NCBI RefSeq assembly: GCF_002563795.1
Contig: NZ_PDJL01000004.1
Location: 682,001-746,000, forward strand
Direction: 5' to 3'
DNA: 64,000 nucleotides
DNA from: Vibrio sp. ES.051
GTDB lineage: Bacteria > Pseudomonadota > Gammaproteobacteria > Enterobacterales > Vibrionaceae
This document shows positions 1 to 8,039 of the stretch, one piece after another. A program made the position numbers and the translations under genes. Each line of letters begins with the position of its first letter. Within the stretch, counting starts at the first letter, position 1. Below the pieces are notes generated by a model, which saw only the letters and a program-made list of their open reading frames with translations, was not told where the DNA came from and did not search any database.

Positions 1-1635
1 ACCAGCAAGGGCTTTGTCGAATTGTTCAACTGCATCGCTGGCGTGAGAGTAAGCCGCGTTCATTTCTTCTAGAACATAAGGGTGACAGCGAATGGCACCT
101 TGGCCGAAGATGATCATTGAACGAGTTAGGATATTGGCACCTTCCACGGTTACGGCGATTGGCGAACCTTGGTAACCACGTGCTAGGAAGTTAGAAGGGC
201 CAAGGCAAATACCTTTACCGCCTACAATGTCCATGGCGTCGATAATGCTTTGTTGACCACGGTGAGTACAGTGGTACTTCACGATTGCCGAGATAACCGA
301 TGGCTTTTCACCTAGGTCAATACCTGCCACCGTTAGGTTACTTGCCGCGTCCATTACATAGGCGTTACCACCTAGTCGTGCTAACGGTTCTTCAACCCCT
401 TCCATGTAACCGATAGGTTGTTTGAACTGACGACGGATACGGGAATATGCCCCGGTTGCCATTGCGGCTGATTTGATGCCACCGGTTGAGTTTGAAGGAA
501 GCGTGATACCGCGACCAACCGATAAACACTCAACCAGCATACGCCAACCTTGGCCAGCCATTTTTTCGCCACCAATAATGAAATCGATAGGCACAAAAAT
601 GTCGTTACCGCGCGTTGGACCATTTTGGAATGGTACGTTAAGAGGGAAGTGACGGTTTCCAATCTCTACACCTTTCACATCCGTTGGGATGAGCGCACAG
701 GTAATACCGAGATCTTTTTTGTCGCCCAGTAAGCCTTCAGGATCACGCAGTTTGAAGGCTAGGCCGAGTACAGTCGCTACTGGTGCAAGGGTGATGTAGC
801 GTTTGTTCCAAGTTAGGCGCATACCTAAGACTTCTTTACCATCCCATTCGCCTTTACAGACCACACCGTAGTCTGGGATTGAGCCTGCATCTGAGCCAGC
901 TTCTGGACTGGTTAGGGCGAAACATGGGATCTCTTTGCCTTCTGCTAGGCGCGGTAGGTAATGATTTTTTTGTTCTTCAGTACCGTAGTGTTGCAGTAAC
1001 TCTCCAGGGCCCAAAGAATTCGGCACCCCAACGGTGGAAGATAGAACGCCCGATACGCCCGTGAGTTTTTGTAGTACCAAAGACTGCGCGTAGGCGGAAA
1101 ATTCAAGACCGCCGTATTTCTTTTTGATGATCATGGCGAAGAACTTATGATTTTTGAAGTATTGCCATACTTCTGGAGGCAAATCTGCTAGCTCATGGGT
1201 CACTTGGAAGTCACTGACCATGGCGCACACTTCATTAACTGGACCGTTAAGAAATGCTTGTTCTTCGGCACTTAATTTAGGTGCTGGAATGGCATGAAGC
1301 TTTTGCCATTCAGGCTTGCCTTTGAATAGTTCGGCTTCCCACCATACTGTGCCCGCGTCTAGTGCCTCTTTTTCTGTTTGAGACATGGCAGGTAGCACTT
1401 TTTTGAAAAGCGCCAGCGCTTTACGACTAATTAAAGACTGACGAACGCTGGGAACCGCGAGGATGGCTGCAGCAAGTATGTAAATCGCCCAGCCTATCAA
1501 CCCTACTGAGCCAGTAATGGTCAGTACTAACATGGTAATAGTTAGAAGGCTGATGGATTTCACGAGGCTCATTCGGTGATAGAGCGTGACGCCTAACACG
1601 ATTATCATCGTGATGATTGAGAGCAAGATGTCCAT
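1..1635 (-). CDS. fadE: FadE acyl-CoA dehydrogenase (C-terminal part outside window)
   Basis: Membrane-associated acyl-CoA dehydrogenase of fatty acid beta-oxidation, introducing the C2-C3 double bond into acyl-CoA with an FAD cofactor. The N-terminus starts MDILLSII at 1635 and has about two hydrophobic segments in the first 70 residues, as in long FadE proteins of about 815 residues. The stretch read near the window edge ([18 protein letters not shown], then [13 protein letters not shown], then a block ending [13 protein letters not shown]) is characteristic of FadE. About 545 codons are visible and the rest lies upstream of position 1. A FadR-like operator lies just upstream of the start, which fits repression in the absence of fatty acids. 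Divergent gmhA and then yafJ reproduce the E. coli fadE-lpcA-yafJ neighbourhood. Confidence 0.95.
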   Translation of the reverse strand, partial: MDILLSIITMIIVLGVTLYHRMSLVKSISLLTITMLVLTITGSVGLIGWAIYILAAAILAVPSVRQSLISRKALALFKKVLPAMSQTEKEALDAGTVWWEAELFKGKPEWQKLHAIPAPKLSAEEQAFLNGPVNEVCAMVSDFQVTHELADLPPEVWQYFKNHKFFAMIIKKKYGGLEFSAYAQSLVLQKLTGVSGVLSSTVGVPNSLGPGELLQHYGTEEQKNHYLPRLAEGKEIPCFALTSPEAGSDAGSIPDYGVVCKGEWDGKEVLGMRLTWNKRYITLAPVATVLGLAFKLRDPEGLLGDKKDLGITCALIPTDVKGVEIGNRHFPLNVPFQNGPTRGNDIFVPIDFIIGGEKMAGQGWRMLVECLSVGRGITLPSNSTGGIKSAAMATGAYSRIRRQFKQPIGYMEGVEEPLARLGGNAYVMDAASNLTVAGIDLGEKPSVISAIVKYHCTHRGQQSIIDAMDIVGGKGICLGPSNFLARGYQGSPIAVTVEGANILTRSMIIFGQGAIRCHPYVLEEMNAAYSHASDAVEQFDKALAG

Positions 1636-1687
1636 ATGTATTTTCCTTTTCAGACTTTATAAGTGTTGTACGTCTGTGCGCTAGGTA

Positions 1688-1703
1688 AGAGGTCTAACCA
1701 GTT
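1688..1703. promoter_or_regulatory. FadR-like operator upstream of fadE
   Basis: The 16-mer AGAGGTCTAACCAGTT matches the FadR half-site arrangement (CTGGTC-x-GACCAG type) at 13 of 16 positions as I recall the consensus. It lies about 52 bp upstream of the fadE start codon. FadR represses fad genes until long-chain acyl-CoA releases it, so position and target agree. Binding itself is inference. Confidence 0.65.
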
Positions 1704-2010
1704 GACTAAGTGTAATCAAAATATTAAGGAAATGTAAAACATAAGATTGGGTAAAAAGTGATCTAAGTAGGGTTAAAATTTTAAAGTTGCGATTTGAGTG
1801 ATGATTTTGTAAGCAAGTTAACAAGTTTATTACTATCACTAATCTAAATCTGTTGCTTCGCTATCGACACTAATTCTCGTTTGTGGGTAAACTCAGAGGC
1901 ATCAAACCCGAGTTCAGGTTTATGAAATGTTAGATGCTGAATTAGCATCAGAACAATTTGCTGAGGAAGCGATGGATTTCCGACAGCCTAAATAATAAAG
2001 AGAACGTGTT
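1704..2010. other. fadE-gmhA intergenic region
   Basis: AT-rich spacer between divergent fadE and gmhA; it must hold both promoters, but I cannot assign a convincing -35/-10 pair. It contains a perfect 6-bp inverted repeat GATGCT-GAATT-AGCATC (1933-1949). It also contains an ATG-initiated frame of 22 codons (1927-1995) ending 15 bp before gmhA, peptide MLDAELASEQFAEEAMDFRQPK. That frame has no clear Shine-Dalgarno and is not called as a gene. Confidence 0.5.
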
Positions 2011-2589
2011 ATGTACCATGATCTGATTAGAAGTGAATTAAACGAAGCGGCTGAAGTGCTCAATAAATTTTTAAGCGATGACCATAACATTGCTCAAATA
2101 GAAGCAGCAGCGAAAATGATTGCAGACTCATTCAAGCAAGATGGTAAAGTACTGTCATGCGGGAATGGGGGATCTCATTGTGATTCGATGCACTTTGCAG
2201 AAGAGCTCACCGGTCGTTACCGTGAAAATCGTCCGGGCTATGCGGGTATCGCTATTTCAGATCCAAGTCACCTTTCTTGTGTCAGTAACGACTTTGGCTA
2301 TGACTTTGTATTTTCTCGTTACGTTGAAGCTGTGGGTCGTAAGGGCGATGTTTTGTTTGGTTTGTCGACGTCTGGCAATTCAGGCAATATTCTTAAAGCG
2401 ATTGAAGCGGCAAAAGCTAAAGGTATGAAGACCATCGCACTGACAGGTAAAGATGGTGGACAAATGGCCGGTCTCGCTGACGTTGAAATTCGTGTACCAC
2501 ACTTTGGTTACGCTGACCGCATTCAGGAAGTACATATTAAGATTATTCACATTATCATTCAGTTGATTGAAAAAGAGATGGAATCATAG
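2011..2589 (+). CDS. gmhA: Sedoheptulose-7-phosphate isomerase GmhA
   Basis: Converts sedoheptulose 7-phosphate to D-glycero-D-manno-heptose 7-phosphate, the first step of ADP-heptose synthesis for the LPS inner core, in the cytoplasm. The 192 residues match the family length. The SIS domain shows [11 protein letters not shown] at 49-59 and the phosphate-binding STSGNSGN at 119-126. Glu65 and His180 sit at the positions of the catalytic pair of the E. coli enzyme. The ATG at 2011 follows AAAGAGAACGTGTT, an acceptable ribosome-binding site. yafJ follows 188 bp downstream, as in E. coli. Confidence 0.97.
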   Translation: MYHDLIRSELNEAAEVLNKFLSDDHNIAQIEAAAKMIADSFKQDGKVLSCGNGGSHCDSMHFAEELTGRYRENRPGYAGIAISDPSHLSCVSNDFGYDFVFSRYVEAVGRKGDVLFGLSTSGNSGNILKAIEAAKAKGMKTIALTGKDGGQMAGLADVEIRVPHFGYADRIQEVHIKIIHIIIQLIEKEMES

Positions 2590-2623
2590 GGTACGTAGCT
2601 TTTTCGATTGGGGTTGCGGCCTG

Positions 2624-2754
2624 ATATCGACCTGAATAAGTAACTCTGCGCTAGTGGCAAAGAGACGGATTGCAACGAGTGAGTGTGCAAATTGACAACA
2701 TGGTTATCAGCGGCTGTTACCAAAAAATAACCTGTGACTTGTTTAGGTCGATAT
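2624..2754. repeat. 131-bp segment bounded by a 17-bp inverted repeat
   Basis: The arm at 2624-2640 (begins ATATCGACCTGAATAAG) is complementary, with two mismatches or wobbles, to the arm at 2738-2754 (begins CTTGTTTAGGTCGATAT). The enclosed 97 bp hold a further self-complementary stretch around 2702-2721. It lies in the gmhA-yafJ gap and ends about 23 bp before the yafJ ATG. It could be a structured 5' UTR or a small repeat element; I do not recognise a named family. Confidence 0.5.
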
Positions 2755-2777
2755 TTAAGATAAGGAGTTCGTAAACG

Positions 2778-3623
2778 ATGTGTGAATTGCTCGGCATGAG
2801 CGCCAATGTTCCTACGGATATTTGTTTCAGCTTCACCGGGCTTATGCAGCGTGGAGGCCGAACTGGTCCACATCGCGATGGATGGGGCATTACCTTCTAT
2901 GAAGGGAAGGGATTTCGGACCTTCAAAGATCCCAAACCGAGTTGTGAGTCTCAGATTGCTGAGTTGGTGCAAAATTACCCGATCAAAAGTCGAGCGGTGG
3001 TGAGTCATATCCGTCAGGCTAACCGTGGAGGGGTTAATTTAGAAAACACCCATCCCTTTACGCGTGAGTTATGGGGGAAGTATTGGACTTTTGCCCACAA
3101 TGGACAGCTATCAGGTTATCAAGACTTGCATACCGGTCGGCATCGACCTGTCGGCGAGACAGATAGTGAACTGGCCTTTTGTTGGCTATTGAAACAAATG
3201 GAAGATCGATATCCTGAGCCTCCAGAAGATATGGAATCGGTTTTTCTCTATGTTGCTAAATGCTGTGACCAGCTAAAAGACAAGGGCGTTTTTAATATGT
3301 TGCTCAGTGATAGTGAGTACGTCATGACGTATTGTACTAATCACTTGTATTGGATCACGCGACGTGCGCCATTCGGTAAAGCCGTGTTGCTTGATGAGGA
3401 TGTAGAAATCAACTTCCAAGAAGAAACGACACCGCACGATATTGTCTCTGTTATTGCCACTCAACCTTTGACTGGTAATGAAGCGTGGCAACGAATGAAA
3501 CCAGGAGAATACGGTTTATTTCATCTCGGCGAGTTAGTCGAAAACAATGCGTCTGAATTAGCAAATGTGCCGTTTGCCGCAGCTAAACCGGGCAACCAGG
3601 CGGCCATTGAGCCACTGGAATAA
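2778..3623 (+). CDS. yafJ: Class II glutamine amidotransferase YafJ
   Basis: Predicted cytoplasmic class II (Ntn-type) glutamine amidotransferase whose acceptor substrate is unknown. Cys2 of MCELLGMSAN becomes the N-terminal nucleophile after Met removal. The conserved glutaminase features include the RGGRTGPHRDGWG block, SHIRQANRGG, NTHPF and FAHNGQL. The length of 281 is slightly above the E. coli protein (about 255). The start is fixed by the Cys2 requirement and by the AAGGAG Shine-Dalgarno just upstream. A strong bidirectional terminator follows at 3641-3669. Confidence 0.9.
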   Translation: MCELLGMSANVPTDICFSFTGLMQRGGRTGPHRDGWGITFYEGKGFRTFKDPKPSCESQIAELVQNYPIKSRAVVSHIRQANRGGVNLENTHPFTRELWGKYWTFAHNGQLSGYQDLHTGRHRPVGETDSELAFCWLLKQMEDRYPEPPEDMESVFLYVAKCCDQLKDKGVFNMLLSDSEYVMTYCTNHLYWITRRAPFGKAVLLDEDVEINFQEETTPHDIVSVIATQPLTGNEAWQRMKPGEYGLFHLGELVENNASELANVPFAAAKPGNQAAIEPLE

Positions 3624-3640
3624 AACCTGATAATAGAAGA

Positions 3641-3669
3641 AAAAAGGCAGTCACTGAACTGCCTTTTTT
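3641..3669. terminator. Bidirectional terminator between yafJ and purN
   Basis: AAAAAGGCAGT-CACTGA-ACTGCCTTTTTT forms a stem of about 11 bp with an A-run on one side and a T-run on the other. It can therefore terminate yafJ (plus) and purN (minus). Confidence 0.9.
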
Positions 3670-3673
3670 GGGT

Positions 3674-4330
3674 CTATTCAGAAGATGACTCTTCTTCGGC
3701 AGCGTAGCCGTGAATACCAAGAGCTTGACCATCGAGCCAAGCTTTGCCGTCTTGCATCTTCAACCTATCTTCAACCAACCACTTGGTGACCATAGGGTAG
3801 ATATTGTGCTCCTGAGTTTGAACACGGGCAGCAAGTGCATCGGCATCATCCTCCTCAAATACCGGGACTTTTGCTTGCAAAATGACAGGGCCGCCATCTA
3901 ACTCTTCCGTCACAAAGTGAACACTGGTGCCATGCTCTCTGTCTTTGGCATCAATCGCACGCTGGTGGGTGTGCAAGCCCGGATATTTAGGTAATAGAGA
4001 AGGGTGAACATTGATCATCTTGCCTCTATAGTGCTGAACAAACGCACGAGTGAGGATTCGCATGTATCCCGCTAAGACAATGATGTCAGGCTGGTAATTA
4101 TCTATTTGGCTCATTAGTTCCGCGTCAAAGGCGTCTCGAGAATCAAACGCTTTTGGATCGACAAAGTGACCGTTCACATCAAACTGTTTTGCACGTTCTA
4201 ACCCATAAGCATCTGCTTTGTTAGAGAACACGGCCGCGACCTGTGCGTTTGGCATGTTGTCTTCGCAAGCTTCCAAGATGGCTTGCAGGTTACTGCCGTT
4301 ACCCGAGATGAGGACCACAATGTTTTTCAT
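3674..4330 (-). CDS. purN: Phosphoribosylglycinamide formyltransferase PurN
   Basis: Transfers a formyl group from 10-formyl-tetrahydrofolate to GAR, the third step of purine synthesis. The phosphate-binding loop ISGNGSNLQAI lies at 8-18. The catalytic triad Asn107, His109 and Asp145 is present in INVHPSLLP and ELDGGPV. The 218 residues match the family, and the last 10-15 are acidic. It lies 129 bp downstream of purM in the same direction, the standard purMN pair, and depends on the PurR-controlled purM promoter. A weak hairpin in the purM-purN gap could reduce read-through. Confidence 0.96.
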   Translation of the reverse strand: MKNIVVLISGNGSNLQAILEACEDNMPNAQVAAVFSNKADAYGLERAKQFDVNGHFVDPKAFDSRDAFDAELMSQIDNYQPDIIVLAGYMRILTRAFVQHYRGKMINVHPSLLPKYPGLHTHQRAIDAKDREHGTSVHFVTEELDGGPVILQAKVPVFEEDDADALAARVQTQEHNIYPMVTKWLVEDRLKMQDGKAWLDGQALGIHGYAAEEESSSE

Positions 4331-4409
4331 GATACTGAGACTACCTTGATATTGTAGGTTCTATAAATTACCTACTATTAGAATGGTTTTTCGATCTGCC
4401 AGATAGCAA

Positions 4410-4432
4410 AATGAGGACATAACGTCCCCATT
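4410..4432 (-). terminator. Weak hairpin in purM-purN gap
   Basis: On the minus strand AATGGGGAC-GTTAT-GTCCTCATT forms a 9-bp stem with one G-U pair, followed by TTTTG only. It resembles an attenuating hairpin or mRNA processing site more than a full terminator, because purN downstream is normally co-expressed. Confidence 0.4.
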
Positions 4433-4459
4433 CGTTCTATTTTTAGCGTGATTCACAAG

Positions 4460-5500
4460 TTATTTGATTTCAACTTGTTCTTCATTAGTTTCCGCTTGAG
4501 CGACTTCACCAATTACCCACGCGTCTTCGCCTTCTTTTCTAAGAAGAGCAACCGCTGCATCTGCTTGCTCTTTCGGTAGGGCGACGATTAGACCAACACC
4601 ACAGTTAAATGTGCGATACATCTCGTGTGTATCTACGTTCCCTTTTTCTTGTAGCCATTTGAAGATAACTGGCCATTCCCAACTGTTACCGTCGATCACC
4701 GCTTTTGTGCCTTCTGGCAGTACGCGTGGTATGTTTTCCCAGAAACCACCACCGGTGATGTGAGAGATTGCATGGATATCGTGCTTATCAATCATCTTAA
4801 GTGCAGATTTGATGTAAATTTTGGTCGGTTCAAGAAGGTGTTCGCCGATAGTGCGACCTGCGAGCTCTTCGTTTTTATCTGCGCCAGACACGTCAAGAAT
4901 CTTGCGGATCAGAGAATAACCGTTTGAGTGTGGACCGCTTGAGCCGACGGCGATGAGCGCATCACCTGCGGCTACTTTGGTACCGTCAATCACGTCTTCT
5001 TTTTCGACGACGCCCACACAGAAGCCTGCCACATCGTAGTCTTCGCCTTCATACATGCCCGGCATTTCAGCCGTTTCACCGCCGATAAGTGCACAACCTG
5101 CTTGAATACAGCCTTCCGCGATACCCGAAACCACATCCGCTGCGGTATCAACGTCCAGTTTACCTGTTGCGTAGTAATCGAGGAAGAACAGTGGCTCTGC
5201 GCCTTGCACTATAAGATCATTGACACACATCGCAACAAGGTCGATACCGATAGTGTCGTGCTTGTTCATATCCAGTGCCAGGCGAAGCTTAGTGCCTACG
5301 CCATCAGTACCAGAAACCAGTACAGGTTGTTTGTATTTGGTTGGCAATTCGCATAGCGCGCCAAAACCACCGATCCCACCCATCACTTCAGGGCGGCGAG
5401 TGCGTTTTACTGCACCCTTAATACGATCCACAAGCGCGTTGCCCGCATCAATATCTACACCAGCGTCTTTATAGCTCAGAGAAGAGTTATTACCACTCAC
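4460..5500 (-). CDS. purM: Phosphoribosylformylglycinamidine cyclo-ligase PurM
   Basis: AIR synthetase, the ATP-dependent cyclisation of FGAM to AIR in purine synthesis. The protein is 346 residues, the family size. N-terminal [20 protein letters not shown], then [49 protein letters not shown] and the ATP-related [11 protein letters not shown] are all typical. It is the first gene of purMN. The promoter upstream has a -35 TTGCCA (5566-5571) and -10 TAGAAT (5542-5547) separated by 18 bp, and the PurR box overlaps the -35. The start [10 protein letters not shown] is preceded by a GAGGACTT-like Shine-Dalgarno. Confidence 0.97.
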   Translation of the reverse strand: MSGNNSSLSYKDAGVDIDAGNALVDRIKGAVKRTRRPEVMGGIGGFGALCELPTKYKQPVLVSGTDGVGTKLRLALDMNKHDTIGIDLVAMCVNDLIVQGAEPLFFLDYYATGKLDVDTAADVVSGIAEGCIQAGCALIGGETAEMPGMYEGEDYDVAGFCVGVVEKEDVIDGTKVAAGDALIAVGSSGPHSNGYSLIRKILDVSGADKNEELAGRTIGEHLLEPTKIYIKSALKMIDKHDIHAISHITGGGFWENIPRVLPEGTKAVIDGNSWEWPVIFKWLQEKGNVDTHEMYRTFNCGVGLIVALPKEQADAAVALLRKEGEDAWVIGEVAQAETNEEQVEIK

Positions 5501-5541
5501 AGGGAAGTCCTCGGTATTTAGTTGGATATGAAAACGGCGCT

Positions 5542-5571
5542 ATTCTATCAGTGCTTAAATATAGATGGCAA
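5542..5571 (-). promoter_or_regulatory. purM promoter (-35 TTGCCA, -10 TAGAAT)
   Basis: Reading the minus strand, TTGCCA at 5571-5566 and TAGAAT at 5547-5542 are spaced 18 bp apart. The -35 hexamer overlaps the PurR palindrome, so repression by steric exclusion is expected. Confidence 0.55.
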
Positions 5572-5579
5572 ACGTTTGC
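5568..5579. promoter_or_regulatory. PurR operator between purM and upp
   Basis: GCAAACGTTTGC is a perfect 12-bp palindrome that matches the core of the PurR box (ACGCAAACGTTTGCGT type). It lies 68 bp upstream of purM and 101 bp upstream of upp, in the divergent promoter region. Confidence 0.85.
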
Positions 5580-5629
5580 GTTGGTTTTTTTCTCTCGTGA
5601 TTTGTTCTGATATCTCTGTAAAAGTCATG

Positions 5630-5635
5630 TATAAT
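5630..5635 (+). promoter_or_regulatory. Likely upp -10 element
   Basis: TATAAT at 5630-5635 is a perfect -10 hexamer about 45 bp upstream of the upp ATG. A matching -35 is not obvious (best TTCTGA with a 19-bp spacer). Confidence 0.45.
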
Positions 5636-5679
5636 CTGCAGGTTTGTTTAAATATTGCCAACTATAGCCGGAGATGGAC

Positions 5680-6306
5680 ATGAAAGTTGTTGAAGTAAAG
5701 CACCCTCTAGTAAAGCACAAAATTGGTCTAATGAGAGAAGGTGACATCAGCACAAAGCGTTTTCGTGAGTTAGCGACAGAGGTCGGTAGCCTACTAACGT
5801 ACGAAGCAACAGCAGACTTTGAAACAGAGAAAGTGACCATTGATGGTTGGGACGGTCCGGTAGAAGTAGACCAGATCAAAGGTAAAAAAGTCACTGTCGT
5901 GCCAATCTTACGAGCAGGCCTTGGTATGATGGACGGTGTTCTTGAGCACATGCCTAGCGCACGCATCAGCGTGGTGGGCATCTACCGTGACGAAGAAACG
6001 CTGGAGCCAGTACCCTACTTTAATAAGCTTGCTTCTAACATAGACGAGCGTATTGCGCTTGTTGTTGACCCAATGCTGGCAACGGGCGGTTCTATGATCG
6101 CGACCATCGATCTTTTAAAAGAAAAAAATTGTAACCACATTAAGGTGTTGGTACTTGTTGCTGCGCCAGAAGGTATTGAAGCACTCGCAAAAGCGCATCC
6201 AGATGTTGAGCTTTACACTGCAGCAATCGATGAGAAGCTAAACGATAAAGGTTACATCGTTCCTGGTCTTGGTGATGCTGGCGATAAGATCTTCGGCACG
6301 CAATAA
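5680..6306 (+). CDS. upp: Uracil phosphoribosyltransferase Upp
   Basis: Pyrimidine salvage enzyme making UMP from uracil and PRPP. The 208 residues start [19 protein letters not shown], nearly identical to the E. coli N-terminus. The PRPP-binding loop [10 protein letters not shown] is at 129-138, and the C-terminus [13 protein letters not shown] is the conserved uracil-binding end. Another ATG lies 6 bp upstream (5674), but the GGAG at 5670-5673 abuts it. The ATG at 5680 has a workable 6-nt spacing and fits the family start. The permease gene uraA is convergent here, whereas E. coli has upp-uraA in one operon. Confidence 0.96.
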   Translation: MKVVEVKHPLVKHKIGLMREGDISTKRFRELATEVGSLLTYEATADFETEKVTIDGWDGPVEVDQIKGKKVTVVPILRAGLGMMDGVLEHMPSARISVVGIYRDEETLEPVPYFNKLASNIDERIALVVDPMLATGGSMIATIDLLKEKNCNHIKVLVLVAAPEGIEALAKAHPDVELYTAAIDEKLNDKGYIVPGLGDAGDKIFGTQ

Positions 6307-6324
6307 TTAAGCAGAACAGAAATT

Positions 6325-6356
6325 AAAAAAGGCTTGATTTTCATCAAGCCTTTTTT
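6325..6356. terminator. Bidirectional terminator between upp and uraA
   Basis: AAAAAAGGCTTGAT-TTTC-ATCAAGCCTTTTTT forms a long perfect stem with A- and T-runs on either side. It serves the two convergent genes. Confidence 0.92.
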
Positions 6357-6415
6357 GTACGCGGCGGTTAAGACAAATAATCAAAGTCTTCTGTCTTAAA
6401 GACAGCGCAGCGATA

Positions 6416-7669
6416 TTATTTCGCGTTATCTTCTTCCATTTGTGCATTGTCGATGACGTGGTTCTCACCCAAGTCGTTTGGTAGCACTAGGTTAAGAATG
6501 ATAGCCACAATCCCACACAAGCTCACGCCTTGTAGGCTGAACTCGCCAATACCGAAAGCCATACCACCAATACCAAATACTAATGTTACCGCTACGATCA
6601 CCAAGTTACGCGACTTGTGAAGGTCAACGTTATTTTTGATTAACGTATTTAGACCGACGGTCGCGATAGAGCCGAACAGCAGGATCATAATGCCGCCCAT
6701 CACAGGGATAGGGATAGTTTGAAGTGTTGCCCCTAGCTTACCGACAAGCGCAAGCACGATGGCAGTGATCGCGGCCCATGTCATGATGGCTGGATTGAAT
6801 GATTTAGTTAGCATAACGGCACCGGTAACTTCACTGTAAGTGGTGTTTGGTGGGGCACCAACCATGGAAGCGGCGATCGTCGCAATCCCATCTCCTGCGA
6901 TTGTGCGATGTAGGCCTGGCTTTTTCAGGTAGTTCTTACCTGTTACATTTGAGATAGCCAGCATGTCGCCCACGTGTTCTACCGCTGGTGCAATAGCCAC
7001 GGGGATCATAAACAGAATCGCGTTGATGTTGAACTCAGGTGTAGTGAAGTTTGGCATTGCCAACCACGCGGCTTGAGTCACAGGGGTAAAGTCCACCACA
7101 CCGTAAAAGAGTGATACTGAATAACCTGCTAGGATGCCGCCAACGATAGGAACCAGCTTGAGGAAACCTTTTGCGAAGACACTTAATACGATAGTTGTGA
7201 GCAAAGAGACCGCGGAGATAATGATTGCCGCATCGCCGTTAACCAGTTGTACCGCGCCATCGCCAGTTTTGCCTACGGCCATATTTACCGCTGTTGGCGC
7301 CAAGCCAAGCCCAATGACCATGATCACCGGACCAACAACCACTGGGGGCAAAATTTTATGGATAAAACCAACACCACGAACCTTAATCATTGCACCGAGT
7401 GCAACGTACACCAAACCTGCGGCCATTAAGCCACCCATGGTTGCACCGATACCCCAAGTTTGGATACCGAACATAATAGGAGCAATAAACGCGAAAGAAG
7501 AGGCAAGAAAGATTGGAACGGAACGTTTAGTCATTAATTGGAAGAGGAGGGTACCGACACCAGCACCAAAAAGGGCCACGTTGGGGTCAAGGCCAGTGAG
7601 GAGTGGCACAAGTACCAGAGCACCAAAAGCGACAAAGAGCATTTGAGCGCCTTGTAACGCATTTTTCAT
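6416..7669 (-). CDS. uraA: Uracil permease UraA
   Basis: Inner-membrane uracil:proton symporter of the nucleobase-ascorbate transporter family. The 417 residues contain around a dozen to 14 hydrophobic segments, from MLFVAFGALVLVPLLTGLD at the N-terminus. The substrate-site region AIAPAVEHVGDMLAISNVTG and the GDGIATIAASMVGAPPNTTYSEVTG motif are characteristic of UraA-type permeases. It supplies uracil to Upp, encoded convergently next door. The long upstream region carries a weak PurR-like half site (TCGTTTGC near 7727-7734), which I do not rely on. Confidence 0.95.
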   Translation of the reverse strand: MKNALQGAQMLFVAFGALVLVPLLTGLDPNVALFGAGVGTLLFQLMTKRSVPIFLASSFAFIAPIMFGIQTWGIGATMGGLMAAGLVYVALGAMIKVRGVGFIHKILPPVVVGPVIMVIGLGLAPTAVNMAVGKTGDGAVQLVNGDAAIIISAVSLLTTIVLSVFAKGFLKLVPIVGGILAGYSVSLFYGVVDFTPVTQAAWLAMPNFTTPEFNINAILFMIPVAIAPAVEHVGDMLAISNVTGKNYLKKPGLHRTIAGDGIATIAASMVGAPPNTTYSEVTGAVMLTKSFNPAIMTWAAITAIVLALVGKLGATLQTIPIPVMGGIMILLFGSIATVGLNTLIKNNVDLHKSRNLVIVAVTLVFGIGGMAFGIGEFSLQGVSLCGIVAIILNLVLPNDLGENHVIDNAQMEEDNAK

Positions 7670-8039
7670 AATAATTCCCTATTTAAAGATACGCAGACAA
7701 ATCCGGCGAATTCTATCATCCTGTAATCGTTTGCAATGTTGCCTGGATCAAACTTTGAGTTGAAGTTATAAGACAAATGACGATTTTGAGAGCTGGTTGC
7801 TTGCAAATTGGTCTGTTTTGCGAGTCCGGTAGAGGTTGTTTGTTTGATGATTTAATTATCGCGATAAGACCATAAACAATCACGCTTTTATAAAAACAGA
7901 GAGTAGCGCGTATATACCAAGGTTGTTAACCAAACGGCTTTAACTCGTTAAGATACAGGCAATTTACTCAGAGCTTGCCTTGCTCAAGGTTTGATAGTTG
8001 CTTATTATTCGGGTTCTTGTTTAGAGGATTATAAAAACT
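7670..8039. other. uraA-DUF2066 intergenic region
   Basis: Divergent promoter region of 370 bp. It contains a perfect 12-bp palindrome TTATCGCGATAA at 7856-7867, a candidate operator of unknown owner. A 32-codon ATG frame (7777-7875) has no ribosome-binding site and is not called. TATAAAAAC-type AT-rich sequence near 7890 could be part of a promoter for the downstream gene. Confidence 0.45.

Noticed and set aside
2624..2754. Integron attC or ERIC element for the inverted-repeat segment
   Set aside because: No RYYYAAC/GTTRRRY core sites for attC, and the sequence does not resemble the ERIC core as I remember it.
7134..7646. 170-codon plus-strand frame opposite uraA
   Set aside because: Antisense shadow of a highly conserved permease; Thr/Pro/Ala composition comes from the complement of hydrophobic codons.
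7720..7740. PurR box before uraA (CTGTAATCGTTTGCAATG)
   Set aside because: Only one half-site is good; without the second half I do not call an operator.
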